Of a DNA stretch of 64,000 nt, positions 58,129 to 64,000 are shown in pieces; the first letter of the stretch is position 1, and every line of letters begins with the position of its first letter. Below the pieces are notes generated by a model. It was not told where the DNA came from and did no database searches. It saw only the letters and a list, made by a program, of their open reading frames with translations. The translations under genes were made by a program, and so were the position numbers. Origin of the DNA: Parascedosporium putredinis (taxonomy: Eukaryota; Ascomycota; Sordariomycetes; Microascales; Microascaceae); contig CASHTG010000001.1 in NCBI GenBank assembly GCA_949357655.1, positions 620,001 to 684,000 on the forward strand. Direction: 5' to 3'.

Positions 58129-60217
58129 TCATCCCCTCACGTTAGGAACACCAATCAAGAGCTTCCCTCGGGGAACTTTGACAAGCCCCTTGACTAGCAT
58201 GCAGCCGAAGACGATGAGCTCCTTAAGCTTGGGACAGGCCTTGAAGATGCCCTCAATCACGTAGTCAGTGACCGTCCCACAGAAAGAAAGCTCTAGGTAT
58301 TCGAGCCTAGGATAAACTTTTCCTTCTGAGAACACTTCTTCAAACGCGTCGACCGAGATGTAGCGCGCTGAATCGAGGTTGAGGTGCCGAATCTGGTGTC
58401 CGCTATGGCTCATGAGCGCCTTCAGCGCGGCTGAACCGAATCCAACCCCGGACTCGGGGTCTCGCGCATTCGCGGAGTCCATGTGTCGACATTTCACAAG
58501 GTCGACATACTCAAGCGGAGGATTGCTCCAATCCGTAAACAGGCTAGCAAAGGCCTTGTCGGAAAAGTTGCCGCATTCCGTGAGCCGAAATTTGCTAAGA
58601 TTCCGGCATGTCTTGTGGATTATGCAGAGGAGAACATCGGTGCAGTTTAGAGCGCGCCGGAAAGAGAGTGTCTTGAGGCCCTTCCCCACATGAGAGACTA
58701 GGTCTTCACAAGAATTTGCAGTTATCTTGTCGTTGAGCTGCAAGCTGATGTGCTCAATCTTACGTAGACCGCAGAGGAGAGACAGCCCCTCCGACGACAA
58801 TTTGGCAATGTGTTGGAGGCTCAAGCTTTTCAGACCAGTACAGTACTTGACAACCGCCGCGACCACATCACTGGTGAAGCTTTTGTCTGTGAAGTGGGTT
58901 TTAAGAGTTGTCAACCCCGTGCCCTTTGCAGCGAGAAGTTTGATCCAGGCCTGGTCGCTGAGGAGGTTGGAGCCATGAACCGAGAGGTGGTCTAGCTGTA
59001 TGTTCCGGGACGCGAGATAGCTCGCGACATTGTCGTTAAAATGGATGCCGTTCCGGAATTTGAGAAGGTGCAGCTTCTGGCAGATGGAGAAGCAACTAAT
59101 GAAATCCTCCTCAGTGAGCTTCGCCGCATCGTAGATCCTAAGTTCCTCCACGGACGGGTGGAGAAACAAAGTAAAGGTGTTGGAATCCACAAGACGACGC
59201 TTCGACAGCCGCTGCGCTACTTTGTCTACAAGGTGGGGAGCCAGGTCGCCAAAGGACTCCACCAGGTCAACATTTCGGGCGAGGGTCTCGACGCAAAGTG
59301 TGATCAAACTCTTGGCCCCGAGCTTAAAGGTTCCGTTCATAATTTGGCTCTTCACTTGGCGCTTTTTCCCCAGTACCTTCATGGACGGCTTGGTCTTGGG
59401 CAAAGGCTTGTTGACTTCTGGCTTCTTCTCGTCCTTCATGACGCGGCCGCAGTCGGCACACAAGAGGCCACCATTCGGTCCGGTCTTGGTGTACGGGGTG
59501 ATGGTAAATTTCTTGAGGCACAGTTCGCAATGATCGACCTGACCCGCCCGAGATCTCAACATGCTCATAAAGTCTTTGACCGAGTTACCGCCGTCACTTG
59601 AGGCATCCGAATCGTCATCGGGTCGTTTCCGCTTCTGCTGTTTTTAGCTGGCGGGGGCGGCTTCTTCACAGGCGCTGACTTCTTCGGGGCGGCCTTCTTA
59701 CTTGCCGCCTTTTAGCGCCGCGAGTAGGTCGTGCAATGATTTCTTCTTCGTCGTCGTCGTCCTCCTCCTCTTCGTCATCATCCTGGTCCTCGCTACCCTG
59801 GCCGTTGGGTGGGGAATTGGCGAAGCCCGGCTCACGTCCGATAGGATCTTCTGGTCCGGGTTCCGTCTCGCCCTGCTCATGAGCCTCATTGATGCGGGCT
59901 TGACTCCTGCTAGCCGGCCCTTGAAGCTGCACGGTACGCCTAATATGACGAGATGAGATATTGTAGGTCTGGTGAAGAGTGGTATTAGTAGGTATCTTGG
60001 CACAGTTAGATGCAAAACTTACGGATAAGAAATCTGAAAGGGCAGTACGTCTTTGGCAACGGCTACGTTAACTGGTGTTCCACAAGAGATGAAAACTACT
60101 TTAAAAAAGGATCAAGCACTTACGGTCCTGTGATGTTCTCTCTCTCTGCACCCCCTGCCGGCCTCGGCGGCCTCGGCCGTCGCCGTTGGCCCCTGGTTGC
60201 TCGTCTTGAGCAGACAT
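58129..60217 (-). CDS. RAD7: RAD7-like leucine-rich repeat protein of global-genome nucleotide excision repair
   Basis: Partner of Rad16 in the complex that helps repair UV lesions in non-transcribed DNA (yeast knowledge). Exon 1 starts MSAQDEQPGANGDGRGRRGR at 60217. Two small introns near 60115-59945 bracket a tiny exon leading into TYNISSRHIRRTVQLQG, the conserved N-terminal motif. Acidic and Lys-rich segments follow (59930-59600). After the T-run break at 59641-59645 the main frame has paired CxxC motifs (HCELCLKKF, LLCADCGRVM), then about ten leucine-rich repeats (for example HLSVHGSNLLSDQAWIKLL, LEYLELSFCGTVTDYVIEGI), ending LLIGVPNVRG at 58129, the usual RAD7 C-terminus. Head to head with RAD16. 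Confidence 0.9.
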
Positions 60218-60934
60218 GATCGGGGATGATTGGGAATCAGAAAAAAATCGTGGCTCTAGTGTAATCGAGAATAGAATAGCAGTAGGGCGTGATGAGAAAA
60301 TTAACAGATCGGAATGAAATGCTATGAGATTTGGTCACCCCCAAGCCTCAATTCACGGAAGCGAGTGGCGGACGTGAAAAGTTCCTCCCCGCCTATCAGG
60401 AACTTGACGCGAAATCACGTGCGAATTTCACTCGAGGGCCAGGCTGCTTTTGGCTTGGAAGGTTCCGATTTCAACCACACGTTCGCCACTTCCGGATCGG
60501 TTCAGGGGCCGGACATACAGGGAGAGTCACGTGAATTCGTGAATGAGTCGTGATTGGGTCGTCCTCCCTCAACGCGCACTGTCACGCCTCCGAAGTTGCC
60601 TCTCGAGAGTGAAAGATCTATTCTCTCTCCACCCGCCCTTCGCCTCGTTTCAAGTTGCCTTCACGCCAGCCAAGGTTCCTCACCATCCGGGAGCTGTTCA
60701 ATCGCTATTCTTCGGCACTGCCCCAATTTCTTGGGAAAATTTTCCCCTTTCCGTGGCACTGGTTATTCATCGTAATCGAGCTACACAATCCGTTTCACAG
60801 TTGTCCCTCACTTTTTCAGACATCCTAAGCCACTACCTATCTCTTCTTCAAGCCACGGGTTCACCCATACTCACCCCATTCACGGGTGATTTTCTTTCTT
60901 TTTGCATCCGTTTTGGCCTCGAGAAACCCCCACC
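60218..60934. promoter_or_regulatory. Shared RAD7/RAD16 bidirectional promoter
   Basis: 717 bp between divergent start codons. It carries two CACGTG palindromes, at 60416-60421 and 60528-60533, 112 bp apart, which bHLH factors of the Cbf1/CPF1 type could bind (motif known, use here inferred). C/T-rich sequence precedes RAD16. No long ORF in it is convincing. Confidence 0.6.
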
Positions 60935-63900
60935 ATGGCCGGTAAGAGAGGTCGTGGTCGAGCATCGCTCTTGGGCAATGAGGAACCAAAGACTGTGGTA
61001 AATGGTGAGTTCGATCTTGTCAGGGCTTGTAATCGGAATATCCAGCTTCACCCCAAAACCCAAGTCCTCGCCATTCCCCTTCTTCCCACCTTCACACATG
61101 ACAACTAACTTGAGCCTGTTAGGCATTTCTACACCATCCCAGTCATCCAATGGGGTGGCCTTGTCAGAGATAGAGCCGGTACCTTCCACCCGCGTCACTA
61201 GAAGTGGCCGTCTCCTGAGCACGCCGGTCTCTTCTCGCTCCGCAACGCCAAGTGCCAAGGCTTCCGACACAAGGCAAAATACGGCCGAAGTTTCGGGGAT
61301 CGAAGTCCGTCTAACAAGACGATCCCTACTAGGAAGCAGAGCCGAGTCGACTACCGACGATTCTATCGTCCTGGCGTCGCGGAGTGCACTTGACGCATCG
61401 TCAGACGAAGACAGCTTACCGCAGCGCCCGTCACACCGACCCTCTTCAAAATCCACTAGGCTTAGCACGACCCAGCGTCCACAACCCCTCCGGCGAGTGG
61501 GTTTATCTCGCAATTCCCCCAAGAGCCATTATTGCCGGGACAGGAGCATGTTCGAATCGCGGCTGATTTTCTCCTTGCAAAACGCTTACAAGAGGAGGAG
61601 GATTCCGCGCAAATCCCTGTTGAGACCGAGGTCCTACCAAGGGGCATTGAAATGGAGCCTCCAGCAAAAAGACTAAAACCTGGCGAAGGCAGCTTGCTCC
61701 GCCCGGGGAGATCCACTAGGCAGAATGTGCGATATACGGCCGCTACTCACGGTAGCACCAGCGCGACTCCCCTAAGTCACGCGTCAGAGCCTACGCGGGC
61801 ATCCGCCGCCCGAATCTCTAGAGCAGCTCGATCGGCGCGGCCTAGTAGCTTTATCTCGGCGTCGCAGCTACTTCAGCAAGAGGAGGAGGAGGATGGACTT
61901 CCCTCGGACTTTTCAACTGGCCTGTCAGATTTAGAAACTGAGATTAGCGATGTCAGCAGTGATGAATTGGCGATTGAGGCTGACGGGAATGAAGTCGACC
62001 GACAGGTCGCTCGAGCTGTGCAAAATCGCCGTGGTTTTGGCTCGCGTAATGGACGTGCTGCCCAAACCATTCGACAGAAGCTCGAGTCTTTTCACCGCGG
62101 GCTTGTAGGTTTATGGAGCGGTCTCGAGAGCGAGCCGCCCATCAAGCCCCTTCCCACCGAGCAGCCTGCCAGTATCCATCGCAGAATGAAGGGGTTTCAA
62201 CTTGAGGGGCTGTCGTGGATGAGACAGATGGAAGCTTCCAAGTACAAAGGTGGCATCCTCGGAGATGAGATGGGGCTTGGCAAAACAATCCAGGCTGTTT
62301 CTCTCATTATGTCGGATTTTCCTGCCGGCAAGCCATCCCTCGTTCTCGTCCCCCCGTCGCCCTTCTCCAATGGGTGTCGGAGATCGACTCGTACACAGAT
62401 AAGAGGCTGAAAACATTGGTATACCACGCCACGAATTTGGAGACGAAGTCGATGAAGCTTAACGAGCTCAAAAATACGATGTTATCATCATGTCGTATAA
62501 CTCTCTGGAATCCATGTATCGGCGTGAGACCAAGGGCCATAGGAGGAAGAGGAAGGGAGACAACTGCACCGAAGAGATTCATACCCAGCCCAGCATTATC
62601 CACAAAATCGACTTCCATCGCCTAATTCTCGACGAGGCGCACGAAATCAAGGTACCTTCCATCTCCCCATCAATGTTTCATTTTGTAAATGAGGCTAACG
62701 AACCATGCCGCCAGACCCGTACCACGTCAACAGCACGAGCCTGCTTTGCTTTAAAGGGGACGTATCGGTGGTGCCTTACTGGCACACCCTGCAGAATGTC
62801 ATTGGGGAATTCTTTTCTCTGGTTCAATTCCTGGACGTCCGCCCGTTTAGCACGTATATGTGCCGAAGTTGTCCATGCGAGCTTCCAAATTGGAACTTTG
62901 GCGCCTCGAGATACTGCTCCTCATGCTCACATGGTGCCCTCGGACACTTTTCCGTATTCAACCAAGAAATCCTCATCCCCATCCAGCGGCATGGCCAACA
63001 GGGCGCGGGCCAGGTTGCCTTCCAGAGGCTTCTTCTCCTGACAGACCGTATCATGCTTCGTCGGCTCAAGAAAAATCACACCGAATCGATGGAGCTGCCG
63101 ACTAAAGAGCTCTACATCAGCCGCCAGTTCTTCAGCGAGCCCGAGAACGATGTGGTCAAAAGATCATGGGAGATGCGCGAAGAGCATTTGAAGCTTTTGC
63201 CCTCGATGGAACGATTCTCAACAACTATGCCAACATCTTCAGTCTCATCATGCACCTAAGACAGAGTGCGGATCACTATGACCTTGTCCTAAAGAGGAAT
63301 GCGGAGGGTGGGCAGAACATACTGGAGTGCTGCATCTGCGAGTCTCCTGCGGAGGATGCCATCACGAGCAAATGTAAGCACCATTTTTGCCGCTCGTGTG
63401 CGCGGAGCTACCTCGATAATGTCGAGGCTCCGGACTGTCCCAGATGCCACATCCCCTATCGATCGACCTGGTGCAACCAGAAATCGAACAAGACCAAGTG
63501 CTCTTCAAAAAGTCGTCGATTGTGAACCGGATTCGAATGGACAATTGGACATCTTCGAGCAAAATCGAGCTCTTAGTTCACGAACTCTTCCAGCTTCGTT
63601 CCGAGAATTCGACGCACAAATCAATCATCTTCTCCCAGTTCACATCGATGCTGCAGCTCATTGAGTGGAGACTCCGACATGCAGGCCTCACAACGGTCAT
63701 GCTGGATGGTACCATGACGCCTGCGCAGCGCAATGCTTCTATTAACCACTTCATGACCAATGTCGATGTCGAGTGCTTCTTGGTTTCTCTCAAAGCGGGA
63801 GGAGTCGCGCTCAATCTAACAGAGGCGTCAAGAGTGTTTCTCGTAGAACCGTGAGTATTTCCCCTCTCTACCCCCCTTTCCAAGCTATACCCATGCTCTA

Positions 63901-64000
63901 TAGCTACCCCAATACGATCCCTAGAGCCACCCTTACTAACTTGGTATATAGATGGTGGAACCCGGCCGTTGAGTGGCAGTCCGCTGATCGATGCCACCGC
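60935..64000 (+). CDS. RAD16: RAD16-like SNF2 ATPase with RING finger (3' end outside window)
   Basis: DNA-dependent ATPase and probable E3 ligase of global-genome nucleotide excision repair. Exon 1 [18 protein letters not shown]; intron 61005-61122. A long low-complexity region follows, then [16 protein letters not shown], Walker [16 protein letters not shown] (62255-62300), the DEAH box [20 protein letters not shown], the insert with CxxC cysteines ([23 protein letters not shown]), MLRRLKKNH, the RING finger [20 protein letters not shown] with CRSC and CPRC (63330-63450), then helicase lobe 2: [37 protein letters not shown] and [16 protein letters not shown] cut by the edge. Introns 62652-62714 and 63851-63951. 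Breaks near 61370-61440, 61500, 62360, 62480, 62790, 63150 and 63455. Confidence 0.93.

Overview
The window is nuclear DNA of a filamentous ascomycete, most likely a Sordariomycete (inference from protein style, gene density and short introns). Introns are about 60-250 nt, with GTRNGT donors, CTAAC/CTRAC branch sites and YAG acceptors. About 20 protein genes are spaced every 2-4 kb on both strands. I recognised no tRNA, rRNA, CRISPR array or intact transposon.

Layout. 1-12.5 kb: S10 serine carboxypeptidase (minus, running off the left edge), Caf16-type ABC ATPase (minus), DNA polymerase delta subunit 2 (plus), F-box-like protein (minus), L-serine/threonine dehydratase (plus). 13-25.6 kb is the accessory heart: a secreted protein with a NucA/NucB-type nuclease domain (minus), divergent from a very large killer-toxin-like GH18/LysM chitinase (plus), then an unknown protein and a small cysteine-rich GPI-anchored protein. 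26-50 kb is mostly housekeeping: CENP-S/MHF1, Pga2-like ER protein, LAT-type amino acid permease, a disordered protein with CxxC pairs, ribosomal protein L4, Aro8-like aminotransferase, a conserved unknown, nitronate monooxygenase and mitochondrial bL34. 50.6-52.85 kb is a block of foreign texture with no recognisable fungal gene, followed by a decayed monooxygenase fragment. 56-64 kb: secreted class 3 lipase, then RAD7 (minus) and RAD16 (plus) head to head, RAD16 running off the right edge.

Two neighbourhoods make functional sense as units. The chitinase/nuclease pair resembles the logic of yeast killer toxins, where a chitinase-like subunit delivers a separate nuclease; here the delivery idea is inference. 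RAD7 and RAD16 encode partners of one global-genome nucleotide excision repair complex and share a 717 bp intergenic promoter.

Most conserved genes are interrupted by apparent one-base losses, usually in runs of C or G (also T or A). Because these hit essential genes (POLD2, RPL4, RAD16), they are best read as uncorrected long-read consensus errors, not pseudogenes. CDS spans below run from first to last coding base and include introns and these breaks.
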